A DNA stretch of 64,000 bases from contig NZ_QWET01000002.1 of assembly GCF_003573545.1 (NCBI RefSeq), positions 124,001-188,000 on the forward strand, given 5' to 3'. How positions within the stretch are numbered: position 1 is the first letter of the stretch; each line of letters opens with the position of its first letter. Positions 8,804 through 16,915 of the stretch are shown piece after piece. This DNA comes from Mariniphaga sediminis (lineage in GTDB: Bacteria; Bacteroidota; Bacteroidia; Bacteroidales; Prolixibacteraceae). Both the position numbers and the translations under genes were made by a program. Under the pieces are notes generated by a model. The model did not search any database. It saw only the letters and a list, made by a program, of their open reading frames with translations, and had not been told where the DNA came from.

Positions 8804-8958
8804 AGAAAACAAGGAAAAAAAATACACCCCCAATTTTTTGTCCCGACAAATTCCGGGATTATGTGTTTCCGGGTTGGATGTACAAGCAAGGCAGGCGTGC
8901 TTTTCCTTTAAACACTAACGTAAAAAACATGGAGGCAACAGTTAAACTACCTGATTAA
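8800..8958 (+). CDS. Possible 52-residue small protein, translationally coupled
   Basis: The ATG at 8800 overlaps the TGA of the preceding gene as ATGA, the classic arrangement for coupled translation. The product begins MKKTRKKNTPPIFCPDKF, contains one cysteine and a YVFPGWMYKQGRR segment, and ends VKLPD. It is basic and has no membrane segment. I do not recognise a family. Support is the start-stop overlap and position inside the operon; short length makes it uncertain. Confidence 0.45.
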   Translation: MKKTRKKNTPPIFCPDKFRDYVFPGWMYKQGRRAFPLNTNVKNMEATVKLPD

Positions 8959-8970
8959 TACTGTTTGAAA

Positions 8971-8998
8971 GCACGGGGCAGTCTCTATTGCCCTGTGC
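8971..8998. other. Stem-loop after the small ORF
   Basis: GCACGGGGCA (8971-8980) pairs with TGCCCTGTGC (8989-8998) with one mismatch and an 8-nt loop. There is no following T run, so it is more likely an intercistronic structure than a terminator. Confidence 0.4.
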
Positions 8999-9054
8999 CT
9001 TACTACAGGATGTTATAACAATTATCAGATTCAAAATTTTAATACAGATTACAC

Positions 9055-9396
9055 ATGACAAAAAAAATTGCAGTTCCTATTGACAATAACGGAGTGCTGG
9101 ATTCACACTTTGGCCATTGTTCCTATTTTGCGTTGCACGAAGTGCAGGGAGAAGAAATTGTTTCAGAGGAGATTATCCAGCCGCCACCTCATGAACCAGG
9201 GGTATTACCGGGCTGGCTCGCAGAATTGGGAGTAACCGATGTACTGGCAGGTGGAATGGGAAACCGCGCCATTCAACTTTTTAACCAGAAGGGAGTAAAT
9301 GTTTTTGTAGGTGCCCCAAAAGTACAGGCAAAAGAACTGGTTAACGGCTACCTGACAAGTTCCATCGAATTTTCGGCCAACTATTGCGACCACTAA
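9055..9396 (+). CDS. NifX/NifB-type Fe-Mo cluster-binding domain protein (2)
   Basis: A 113-residue protein of the same family as the gene at 8483 but divergent: IAVPIDNNGVLDSHFGHCSYF at the start carries the HFGHC motif typical of this family's metal-binding proteins, and GVTDVLAGGMGNRAIQLF follows. It has cysteines near both ends (HFGHC and NYCDH). With the first copy it gives two NifX-like proteins beside two iron-sulfur ATPases, the combination found in ORP clusters of anaerobes. A hairpin follows. Confidence 0.9.
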   Translation: MTKKIAVPIDNNGVLDSHFGHCSYFALHEVQGEEIVSEEIIQPPPHEPGVLPGWLAELGVTDVLAGGMGNRAIQLFNQKGVNVFVGAPKVQAKELVNGYLTSSIEFSANYCDH

Positions 9397-9409
9397 TCCC
9401 TTTTTGGGT

Positions 9410-9430
9410 GACCCGATTTGCAATCGGGTC
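9410..9430 (+). terminator. Perfect 9-bp hairpin after the second NifX-like gene
   Basis: GACCCGATT (9410-9418), loop TGC, AATCGGGTC (9422-9430), 14 bp after the stop codon. The downstream tract TTACCTTTTACC is only weakly T-rich, so it may terminate partially or protect the mRNA end. Confidence 0.5.
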
Positions 9431-9707
9431 TTACCTTTTACCTGAGTCCACTGTCCGAAAAAAAAGTCGGGCAATGTTCAGGAAATAAAAATTTATGCGA
9501 TTTAGGGGAAAATGGTACCATTCGAATTGGTTTGACGTTGCCTGTTCCGAAAACATTAACCAAAAGATATGGAACTATACAAAGTGGAATGCCACAAAAT
9601 CAAAACATCAGGAAACGCAATAAAATACTTTTTTCCAACCGGATAAAGATTTGTAAAATCTTGTATGTTTTTTAATAACATTTTGCGGCAGGCTCAAAAT
9701 TTAAAGT
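9431..9707. other. Gene-free stretch before the first ATPase
   Basis: About 280 bp in which I see no supported gene. An 85-codon frame (9418-9675) shows no domain, begins inside the hairpin and has no upstream signal. The stretch presumably carries the promoter or leader of the ATPase gene, but no clear TAnnTTTG box was found. Confidence 0.4.
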
Positions 9708-9712
9708 GGAGG
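9708..9712 (+). promoter_or_regulatory. Strong Shine-Dalgarno that decides the ATPase start
   Basis: GGAGG sits 8 nt before the ATG at 9721. It favours 9721 over the in-frame GTG at 9706, and it is unusual in this window, where most genes lack a Shine-Dalgarno. Confidence 0.65.
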
Positions 9713-9720
9713 ACAATTTC

Positions 9721-10599
9721 ATGCAAATTGCGGTGGCAAGCGGAAAAGGTGGAACCGGAAAGACAACCGTCGCGGTGCATCTTTATCACTTTATAGGGAA
9801 ACACACAGATAAAAAGGTCGTGTTGGCTGATTGTGATGTGGAAGAACCTAACGATATGCTGTTTTTCCCATTGTTGAAGCCAACCGGAAAGAAAACGGTT
9901 TATCAATTGATTCCTGAAATTGACACAGAAGCTTGTACTTTCTGCAAAGAATGTGTGGAATGGTGCGAATTCAACGCCATTACAGTGGTCCCCAATCAAA
10001 AATTTGCCGAGGTAGATGCCAGCCTGTGCCATTCCTGTGGCGCCTGCCTGATGGCTTGTAAACACAAGGCTATCACAGAAAAACCGTTTCCTGTCGGGAC
10101 AATCACAAGGCATAAAACGGGAGCAGACAAAAACTTGCTGGAAGGCCGGCTGAAAGTGGGTTCGGCCATGCAAACTACGTTAATAAAAAAGCTAAAAAAC
10201 GAAATAGAACAAAACGGCGCTGTGGTTATTCTCGATGCACCGCCCGGTACCAGTTGCCCGGTGGTGGAAACCGTTTCTGACGCCGATTATATTATTCTGG
10301 TCGCAGAGCCTACTCCATTTGGGCTACACGATTTAAAAATCACCGTGGAATTATTGGGCAAGCTAAAAAAACCTTTTGGGATAATTATAAACAAAGCCGG
10401 CCTGGGCTCCGATGATATCTATTCATTTCTAAAAGAAAAAAAGATTGAATTATTGGGAGAAATACCGTTTTCGAAAGAATTTGCAACGTGCTATGCTTCC
10501 GGGGAAATGTTGAAAAATATTCCGGAAGAAACGGAGCAAATTTACCGGGAAATCATCGGAAAAGTTATACGCCCGGCACCGGGGAGAACAGGACTGTAA
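9721..10599 (+). CDS. MinD/Mrp-type P-loop ATPase with two [4Fe-4S] motifs (1)
   Basis: A 292-residue deviant-Walker ATPase: SGKGGTGKTT at residues 7-16 is the MinD/Mrp P-loop, and ILDAPPGTSCPV is the Walker B/switch region. Between them lies a ferredoxin-like insert with two CxxCxxCxxxC sets (C72/75/78/82 and C103/106/109/113), expected to bind two [4Fe-4S] clusters. There is no signal peptide, so it is cytoplasmic. The architecture is that of the paired ATPases found with NifX-like ORP proteins in anaerobes. Probable role: ATP-driven assembly or transfer of a metal cluster onto the NifX-like partners; the exact target is unknown. Confidence 0.9.
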   Translation: MQIAVASGKGGTGKTTVAVHLYHFIGKHTDKKVVLADCDVEEPNDMLFFPLLKPTGKKTVYQLIPEIDTEACTFCKECVEWCEFNAITVVPNQKFAEVDASLCHSCGACLMACKHKAITEKPFPVGTITRHKTGADKNLLEGRLKVGSAMQTTLIKKLKNEIEQNGAVVILDAPPGTSCPVVETVSDADYIILVAEPTPFGLHDLKITVELLGKLKKPFGIIINKAGLGSDDIYSFLKEKKIELLGEIPFSKEFATCYASGEMLKNIPEETEQIYREIIGKVIRPAPGRTGL

Positions 10600-10632
10600 A
10601 GAAGAGTAACTAAGGTCATGTCAACTTCAAAA

Positions 10633-10708
10633 TGTCATTTCGACCGCAGGGAGAAATCTGCCAAAATGTTGAGATTTCTCATCTTCGTACCTCAGATTCG
10701 AAATGACA
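10633..10708. repeat. Nested palindromic repeat between the two ATPase genes
   Basis: Outer arms TGTCATTTCGA (10633-10643) and its exact complement (10698-10708) enclose inner arms GAGAAATCT (10651-10659) and AGATTTCTC (10672-10680). This TGTCATTTCGACCG-type sequence resembles a dispersed palindromic repeat common in intergenic regions of Bacteroidota. It interrupts the ORP-like cluster. Confidence 0.65.
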
Positions 10709-10788
10709 GCACGAGACAATTTATGTTTGACTTTACACTAGTTGAAAGTTGAGTATCAAATATTGACTATTCAAAAGTACAGACAGAT

Positions 10789-11697
10789 ATGCGTGAAATA
10801 ACCATACTGAGCGGGAAAGGAGGAGCCGGAAAAACCAGCGTGGCGGCGGCTATTGCATCAATGGCCGGGAATGCCGTATTTTGCGATAACGATGTGGATG
10901 CTGCTGATCTGCATCTGATTTTCGAACCCGAAATCAGGGAAAAGTATGATTTTGACAGCGGAAGTAAAGCGGAAATTGACCCTTCAAAATGTTCCATCTG
11001 CGGATTGTGCATGGAATATTGCCGGTTTGATTCTATCCACCTGAATGCATCGGGGGTACCAGAAGTAAACCCATTTCAATGCGAAGGCTGCCGGTTGTGC
11101 GAACGCATTTGTCCGGAAGAGGCAGTCACATTGTTACAGTTCAACAACAACAAATGGTTTGTTTCCCAAACGCGATTCGGTCCGTTGGTACATGCACAAA
11201 TGGGAGCTGGTGAAGAAAACTCGGGAAGACTGGTTACTGAAATCAGAAAAAGGGCCAAAGCCATTGCCGTACAAACCCATGCAGACTTTATCATCAACGA
11301 TGGTCCTCCGGGAATCGGCTGCCCGGCGATTGCTTCCGTTACTGGTACCGGCACCGTGCTGCTTGTGATTGAACCTTCGCTTTCCGGCCTGCACGATGCC
11401 ACCCGTTTGTTTGAACTGGTGCAGTCATTCCGCATCCGGGTTTTCGCCCTCATCAATAAATTTGACATCAACGCCGAAATAACAGCCCGTATTGAACGTT
11501 TTCTGTCTGAAAACGACATTCCGCTTCTTGGCAAAATACCTTTCGATACGCGACTGGTTGACGCAATGGTCGGCGGCCAAACAATTACTGAGTACGCGCC
11601 GGATTGTGAAGTAAGCAAAGAGATGGAATCAATCTGGCAAAAAATAGTATCTTTTACCGCCCCTGACAGAGTTCCAAACCCTGCCGGGGCCAAATAG
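10789..11697 (+). CDS. MinD/Mrp-type P-loop ATPase with two [4Fe-4S] motifs (2)
   Basis: A 302-residue paralogue of the preceding ATPase: P-loop SGKGGAGKTS at 8-17, then cysteine sets C68/71/74/78 and C98/101/104/108, then NDGPPGIGCPAI as Walker B/switch. The two copies differ enough (about the level of old paralogues) to suggest a heterodimer rather than a recent duplication. It ends 8 bp before the metallo-beta-lactamase-fold gene. In ORP gene clusters of sulfate reducers two such ATPases also lie side by side. Confidence 0.9.
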   Translation: MREITILSGKGGAGKTSVAAAIASMAGNAVFCDNDVDAADLHLIFEPEIREKYDFDSGSKAEIDPSKCSICGLCMEYCRFDSIHLNASGVPEVNPFQCEGCRLCERICPEEAVTLLQFNNNKWFVSQTRFGPLVHAQMGAGEENSGRLVTEIRKRAKAIAVQTHADFIINDGPPGIGCPAIASVTGTGTVLLVIEPSLSGLHDATRLFELVQSFRIRVFALINKFDINAEITARIERFLSENDIPLLGKIPFDTRLVDAMVGGQTITEYAPDCEVSKEMESIWQKIVSFTAPDRVPNPAGAK

Positions 11698-11705
11698 TAT
11701 TCACA

Positions 11706-12488
11706 ATGAAAATAACTGTTCTAACAGAAAATACCGCCGGAGGAAAATTCCTCGCCGAACACGGCCTTTCATACCTCATCGAAATCGACGACCAAAAAAT
11801 ATTATTCGACACCGGGCACTCGGATGTATTTCTGAAAAATGCTTCGCAAATGGGAATCAATATTCAAACGGAAGTAGAAACGGTTGTGCTTAGTCACGGC
11901 CACTGGGATCATGGCGACGGGCTGCAATTCCTTCAAAATAAAAAATTGGTCAGCCACCCGGGAGCATTTATCCGGCGCTTCAGAAAACGCGATTTCTCTC
12001 CGGTAGGGTTGTCTCTTTCAAGAGCAGAACTCAAAAAAAAATTCGAATTAGCTGAAACTGAAATTCCGTTAAAACTGACGGAAAACTTATACTTTCTTGG
12101 TCAGGTTCCACGCAAAAATACGTTTGAAGCCCAAACTACTTCTTTTGCAGATGATTCCCAAAACGACGACTTTGTGCCTGACGATTCGGCCCTGGCGGCA
12201 ATATCCAACAACCAGTTAATTGTTATTACAGGCTGCTCTCACTCCGGTATTTGCAACATTACGGAACATGCAAAAAAAACAACCGGCATTTCACAGGTAA
12301 AAGCAGTATTGGGAGGGTTCCACCTGAACGAACAGAATCAGCAAACCCAGCTGACTATCGATTATTTCAAACAAAACAAAATTGAAAAGGTATTTCCTTC
12401 TCACTGCACGGAATTACCCGCTCTGGCAGCTTTCTACAATAAATTTCACACCCGGCAACTGAAAACGGGAATGATACTGGAATTGTAA
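11706..12488 (+). CDS. Metallo-beta-lactamase-fold hydrolase
   Basis: A 260-residue MBL-fold protein with HGHWDHGDG giving H64, H66, D68 and H69, and downstream histidines in TGCSHSGICN, GGFHL and PSHCTE. This resembles the family annotated as dihydropterin-ribofuranosyl-aminobenzene phosphate synthase-like hydrolases, found in anaerobes and archaea. It follows the second ATPase by 8 bp and is probably in the same transcript. The substrate is unknown; in this context an involvement in metal-cluster or cofactor metabolism is a guess from position. Confidence 0.85.
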   Translation: MKITVLTENTAGGKFLAEHGLSYLIEIDDQKILFDTGHSDVFLKNASQMGINIQTEVETVVLSHGHWDHGDGLQFLQNKKLVSHPGAFIRRFRKRDFSPVGLSLSRAELKKKFELAETEIPLKLTENLYFLGQVPRKNTFEAQTTSFADDSQNDDFVPDDSALAAISNNQLIVITGCSHSGICNITEHAKKTTGISQVKAVLGGFHLNEQNQQTQLTIDYFKQNKIEKVFPSHCTELPALAAFYNKFHTRQLKTGMILEL

Positions 12489-12500
12489 AAGGGGTAGCAA

Positions 12501-12524
12501 CCGGAATAAAATCTTCTGTTCCGG
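12501..12524. terminator. Possible terminator between convergent genes
   Basis: CCGGAA (12501-12506) and TTCCGG (12519-12524) form a 6-bp stem in the 49-bp gap between the MBL gene and the convergent amidase. The short stem and the absence of a T run make it weak. Confidence 0.35.
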
Positions 12525-12537
12525 GAGACCCGATGAT

Positions 12538-13329
12538 TCAGTCCGGCGCAGGGGAATTCGGTGTATCCAACGTAAAACTGTCTCCGTCCTCCAAAACCGG
12601 AAATTTTTTCCGGAATTGCTGCAAACCGGAGTACGAAAGTTCAAATGTTTTTACCTGCTCCTTTTCGCCCAAAAAAGAGGCAAATCCTTTGGGATCCACC
12701 AACGCTGAATCTCCCTGGTAGTCCAGACCATTTCCATCTTTTCCTATCCTGTTTATCCCCACACAGTACGCCTGATTTTCAATGGCACGAGCTACCAGCA
12801 GGCTTTTCCAGGCATGATGACGGGGTGCGGGCCAGTTGGCGACATACAAAAGCACATCATAATTTACGGTGTTGCGGCTCCACACCGGAAAACGCAAATC
12901 ATAACAAACCAACGGACAAAACCGCCAGCCTTTGTATTCAACAACCAACCTTTTGCTTCCTGCCGCATACTGCAAATGTTCGCCACTCATGGTAAACAGA
13001 TGACGCTTATCGTAATACTCCGTTTTCCCTTCCGGAAAAACCCACAAACAACGGTTGTAAACTTCGTCATTTGCGTCAATAATGAGGCTGCCTGTAACTA
13101 CTGCATTTTTCTCCCGGGCCAGGTTTTTCATCCACTCAACCGATGGTCCGGCCATGCTTTCCTTCAGCTTTTCCGGGTACATTGAAAAACCGGTGGTAAA
13201 CATTTCAGGCAAAACGATGACATCTGTTTCATCTACATCGGCAAGCATTTCAGAATAATGCTCCAGATTTGCCGTCGCACGCTCCCAAATAATATCGGGC
13301 TGTACCAATGTGACTTTTAACGTTTCCAT
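12538..13329 (-). CDS. Carbon-nitrogen hydrolase, omega-amidase (YafV/Nit2-like)
   Basis: A 263-residue nitrilase-superfamily amidase. The catalytic triad is visible as E42 (LPEMF), K108 (YDKRHLF) and C142 (CYDLRFP). Length and motifs match YafV-type omega-amidases, which hydrolyse 2-oxoglutaramate and related omega-amides, a metabolite-repair role. It is single-domain and cytoplasmic. It is convergent with the MBL gene and lies downstream of carB on the same strand with a 106-bp gap. Confidence 0.9.
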   Translation of the reverse strand: METLKVTLVQPDIIWERATANLEHYSEMLADVDETDVIVLPEMFTTGFSMYPEKLKESMAGPSVEWMKNLAREKNAVVTGSLIIDANDEVYNRCLWVFPEGKTEYYDKRHLFTMSGEHLQYAAGSKRLVVEYKGWRFCPLVCYDLRFPVWSRNTVNYDVLLYVANWPAPRHHAWKSLLVARAIENQAYCVGINRIGKDGNGLDYQGDSALVDPKGFASFLGEKEQVKTFELSYSGLQQFRKKFPVLEDGDSFTLDTPNSPAPD

Positions 13330-13435
13330 TCAGGCAAATTTATCAAACTTATTGACAAACCACCTGAAAAACATACTTATCGAAAAAGTTTCAGTGCTAT
13401 CCTTCAAACGATAATGATCATTTGGAAAAGGAATA

Positions 13436-16400
13436 TCACTCTATTTCACGATGATACTGCTGTAATGATTTCACCTTATACGCTCCGTTGCGGCGTTCTT
13501 TAATCCCCTGCGTAGCGGCAAAAGCTGCTGCAGTGGTGGTAATATAAGGAACATTGCACTTAATGGCTGTTTTTCGGATATACGAATCGTCGTATTCGCT
13601 CATTTTCCCGGCGGGAGTATTGACAACAAGGTCGATTTCACCATTCACCAGGGCATCCACAATGTTGGGCCGCTTTTCGTAAATTTTATTAATGAAACGC
13701 GCTTCGATTCCATGTTTTTCCAGGAATGTTTTTGTTCCTCCGGTTGCTACAATATTGAATCCCATTTCCTGAAAGTTCCGGACAAACGGCACGATCTTAT
13801 CTTTGTCACGGTCGCCAATAGTAACGAGTACCGTTCCCTCTAACGGAAGCGGGGTTTTGGTAGCCTCCTGAGATTTAAAAAATGCCAGGCCGAATGAGTC
13901 AGCAATTCCCAGTACTTCTCCTGTCGAACGCATTTCAGGGCCCAGTACCGGATCCACATCAGGGAACATGTTGAACGGGAAGACAGCCTCCTTCACCCCA
14001 AAATGCTTCAACGGTTTTCTTTTCAGGTTGAAATCGGACAATTTTTTTCCCAGCATAATTTCCGTGGCAATTTTTGCCATCGGTATACGGCAGATTTTTG
14101 AAACCAGCGGTACGGTACGCGATGCCCGCGGATTGGCTTCCAAAATATAAACCTTGTCATTATAAATAGCATACTGAATATTCATCAGGCCGACCACCTT
14201 CATCTCAATGGCAATACGACGTGTATAATCTTCGATGACCTCCATCTGCTCTTCTGTGATAATCACTGGCGGAATAACACAGGCTGAATCACCGGAATGA
14301 ATACCGGCATATTCGATGTGCTGCATCACAGCCGGAACAAATGCATCGTGCCCGTCGGCAATAGCGTCCGCTTCGGCTTCGATAGCATCTTCCAGAAACT
14401 TATCAATAAGCAGCGGACGGTCAGGAGTAACATCCACAGCCGCCTTAACATACTCAAGAAGCATCTCTTCATCGAGCACAATTTTCATTCCCCTGCCTCC
14501 CAAAACATAGGAAGGACGGACCATTAACGGGTAACCAACGCGGGCTGCAATTTCCAGCGCTTCCTCCAGATTGCTGGCCATCCCCGATTCCGGTTGCGGA
14601 ATACCCAGCTTTTCCATGATCTTCCGGAAACGATCGCGGTCTTCAGCCAAATCAATGGTTTCAGGACTGGTTCCAATTATTTTCACGCCGTTGGCTTCCA
14701 GTTCCCCGGCAATGTTCAGCGGCGTTTGCCCTCCAAACTGAACCACTACTCCGTCCGGTTTTTCTTTTTCATAAATACTCAAGACATCTTCCACTGTCAG
14801 TGGCTCAAAATAAAGTTTGTGAGAAGTATCGTAATCGGTTGACACGGTCTCCGGGTTACAGTTCACCATGATGGATTCATAACCGGTGTCGCGGATGGCA
14901 AAGGCAGCATGAACGCAACAATAGTCAAATTCAATCCCCTGACCAATGCGGTTGGGACCACCGCCAAGAACCATAATTTTTTTATTGTCGTCGACAGACA
15001 CTTTGTCCGGTGCGTTATACGTTGAAAAATAATACGCTGCATCAGCACCACTTACCGGTACCGGTTCCCACGATTCTGCGAGGCCAAGAGCCAGGCGGCG
15101 GTCGCGTATCTCTTTTTCAGGAATGTCAAGCAGTTTGGCCAGATACTTATCGGCAAAACCATCTTTTTTAGCCTCGATAAAAAGCTCATCAGGCAACACA
15201 CTGTTTTTGAAGCCCAGCATTTTTTCTTCCAGTTCAACCAGCTCCTTCATCTGTTCGATAAACCAGGCTTTTATAAACGTTTTTTCATGCAACGCTTCCA
15301 CGGTTGCCCCTTTCCGCAGGGCCTCATACATGATATACTGGCGCTCACTGGAAGGATCTTTCAGCAGCAGCATCAGTTCTTCCAGCGACTTTTTATGGAA
15401 ATCTTTGGCAAATCCAAGGCCGTATCGCCCGGTTTCCAGGGAGCGGATGGCCTTTTGCAAAGCCTCTTTATAATTTTTCCCGATACTCATTACTTCACCA
15501 ACGGCCTGCATTTGAGTACCGAGTTTATCTTTCAACCCGTCGAATTTTTCAAAAGCCCATTTGGCAAATTTTACCACCACGTATTCACCCCAGGGAGTAT
15601 ATTTTTCAAGGGTTCCTTCGCGCCAGTAAGGAATTTCGTCGAGGGTCAGTCCGCCTGCCAGCAAAGCCGAAATTAATGCAATCGGGAAACCGGTAGCTTT
15701 TGAGGCCAGAGCCGAAGAACGCGAAGTACGCGGATTAATTTCAATCACCACTACCCGACCGGTTTTTGGGTCATGGGCAAACTGAACGTTGGTGCCGCCA
15801 ATCACCCCAATATCCTTTACAATACGGTAAGAGTATTCCTGCAACCGTTTTTGCAGTTCCTCAGAAATAGTCAGCATGGGCGCAGTACAAAACGAATCGC
15901 CGGTATGTACGCCAATGGCATCCACATTTTCAATAAAACAAACAGTAATCATTTGGTTTTTGGCGTCGCGCACCACTTCCAGCTCCAGCTCTTCCCAGCC
16001 CAGTACTGATTCTTCCACCAGAATTTGATTAACCATACTTGCGGCAATTCCGCGGGAAGCCACAGTGCGAAGTTCTTCCACGTTGTATACCAATCCGCCG
16101 CCAGTTCCACCCATTGTATATGCCGGTCGGATAACCACCGGATACCCCAGTTCATCCGCAACTTTTTCAGCTGCATCAATCGTCGTAACAGCCTTGCTTC
16201 GGGGCATCTCAATTCCTAACCTGGTCATGGAGTTTTTAAACTCCGTGCGGTCTTCCCCTTTTTCTATGGCTTCGAGATTTACGCCAATCACTTCTACCTC
16301 GTATTCATCCAGAACTCCTTTTTTTGCCAGTTGCAGGGCAAGGTTCAATGCCGTTTGGCCCCCCAGGTTGGGCAACAACGCATCGGGACGTTCTTTTTTG

Positions 16401-16633
16401 ATGATTTCCGTTAGGGCATATTCGTTGAGCGGCTCAATATAGGTGTGATCCGCCATTTCAGGGTCGGTCATAATGGTTGCCGGATTGGAGTTTACCAATA
16501 CAATGTGGTAACCGAGAGAGCGCAGTGCTTTGCAGGCTTGTGTTCCTGAATAGTCGAATTCACAGGCCTGACCGATAATGATAGGGCCCGAGCCGATAAT
16601 AAGAATCTTATGAATATCTTCCCTTTTTGGCAT
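13436..16633 (-). CDS. carB: Carbamoyl-phosphate synthase large subunit
   Basis: A 1065-residue protein of the expected full length. The two homologous ATP-grasp halves are evident: the N-terminal half starts IHKILIIGSGPIIIGQACEF, the second half starts KIMVLGGGPNRIGQGIEF, and a C-terminal MGS-like allosteric domain contains FNIVATGGTKTFLEKHG. It makes carbamoyl phosphate from bicarbonate, ATP and glutamine-derived ammonia for arginine and pyrimidine synthesis. The small subunit gene carA is not adjacent in this window. It diverges from the fecR gene at 16916 across a 282-bp intergenic region. Confidence 0.97.
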   Translation of the reverse strand: MPKREDIHKILIIGSGPIIIGQACEFDYSGTQACKALRSLGYHIVLVNSNPATIMTDPEMADHTYIEPLNEYALTEIIKKERPDALLPNLGGQTALNLALQLAKKGVLDEYEVEVIGVNLEAIEKGEDRTEFKNSMTRLGIEMPRSKAVTTIDAAEKVADELGYPVVIRPAYTMGGTGGGLVYNVEELRTVASRGIAASMVNQILVEESVLGWEELELEVVRDAKNQMITVCFIENVDAIGVHTGDSFCTAPMLTISEELQKRLQEYSYRIVKDIGVIGGTNVQFAHDPKTGRVVVIEINPRTSRSSALASKATGFPIALISALLAGGLTLDEIPYWREGTLEKYTPWGEYVVVKFAKWAFEKFDGLKDKLGTQMQAVGEVMSIGKNYKEALQKAIRSLETGRYGLGFAKDFHKKSLEELMLLLKDPSSERQYIMYEALRKGATVEALHEKTFIKAWFIEQMKELVELEEKMLGFKNSVLPDELFIEAKKDGFADKYLAKLLDIPEKEIRDRRLALGLAESWEPVPVSGADAAYYFSTYNAPDKVSVDDNKKIMVLGGGPNRIGQGIEFDYCCVHAAFAIRDTGYESIMVNCNPETVSTDYDTSHKLYFEPLTVEDVLSIYEKEKPDGVVVQFGGQTPLNIAGELEANGVKIIGTSPETIDLAEDRDRFRKIMEKLGIPQPESGMASNLEEALEIAARVGYPLMVRPSYVLGGRGMKIVLDEEMLLEYVKAAVDVTPDRPLLIDKFLEDAIEAEADAIADGHDAFVPAVMQHIEYAGIHSGDSACVIPPVIITEEQMEVIEDYTRRIAIEMKVVGLMNIQYAIYNDKVYILEANPRASRTVPLVSKICRIPMAKIATEIMLGKKLSDFNLKRKPLKHFGVKEAVFPFNMFPDVDPVLGPEMRSTGEVLGIADSFGLAFFKSQEATKTPLPLEGTVLVTIGDRDKDKIVPFVRNFQEMGFNIVATGGTKTFLEKHGIEARFINKIYEKRPNIVDALVNGEIDLVVNTPAGKMSEYDDSYIRKTAIKCNVPYITTTAAAFAATQGIKERRNGAYKVKSLQQYHREIE

Positions 16634-16737
16634 AAAACAAAAATTTTTGAATGGTTCCTATTTTTTTAATTTTCACAAAAATGCCCTTAAATTTTTAAAA
16701 ACGGCGATTGTAGGGACAAAAAAATGACGATTTCAGA

Positions 16738-16745
16738 TAAATTTG
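16738..16745 (+). promoter_or_regulatory. Possible -7 box for the fecR-susC-susD transcript (locus A)
   Basis: TAAATTTG fits TAnnTTTG and would start a leader of roughly 165 nt ending in the terminator at 16876. The -33 element is not evident. The rest of the 16634-16915 intergenic region holds no gene that I can support. Confidence 0.4.
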
Positions 16746-16875
16746 ATCCTTCTGAATATTTTTTTTAAAAAAATCACATTTTATATAGTCCTGTTTCTTC
16801 CGTTGCGCGTATAGCTTGTCAAATCTATTACAAAATGCTGTCCTACGCAAAGCAGGATTAGTTAGACCGGGAATA

Positions 16876-16905
16876 CCTCCCGGAAATTTCCGGGAGGTTT
16901 TTTTT
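16876..16905 (+). terminator. Strong intrinsic terminator abutting the fecR start codon
   Basis: CCTCCCGGAAA/TTTCCGGGAGG is a perfect 22-nt palindrome (16876-16897) followed by eight T residues (16898-16905), only 10 bp before the ATG at 16916. Since no upstream plus-strand gene exists, it would have to terminate the fecR leader transcript itself, suggesting attenuation, or end a small RNA. Confidence 0.8.
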
Positions 16906-16915
16906 AAATAAAAAA

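Noticed and set aside
8483-9396. Nitrogen-fixation genes
   Set aside because: The NifX/NifB-type domain alone is not specific to nitrogenase, and nifHDK or other nif genes are absent.
9418-9675. 85-codon plus-strand ORF before the first ATPase
   Set aside because: It starts inside a hairpin, shows no domain or start signal and has no compositional sign of coding.
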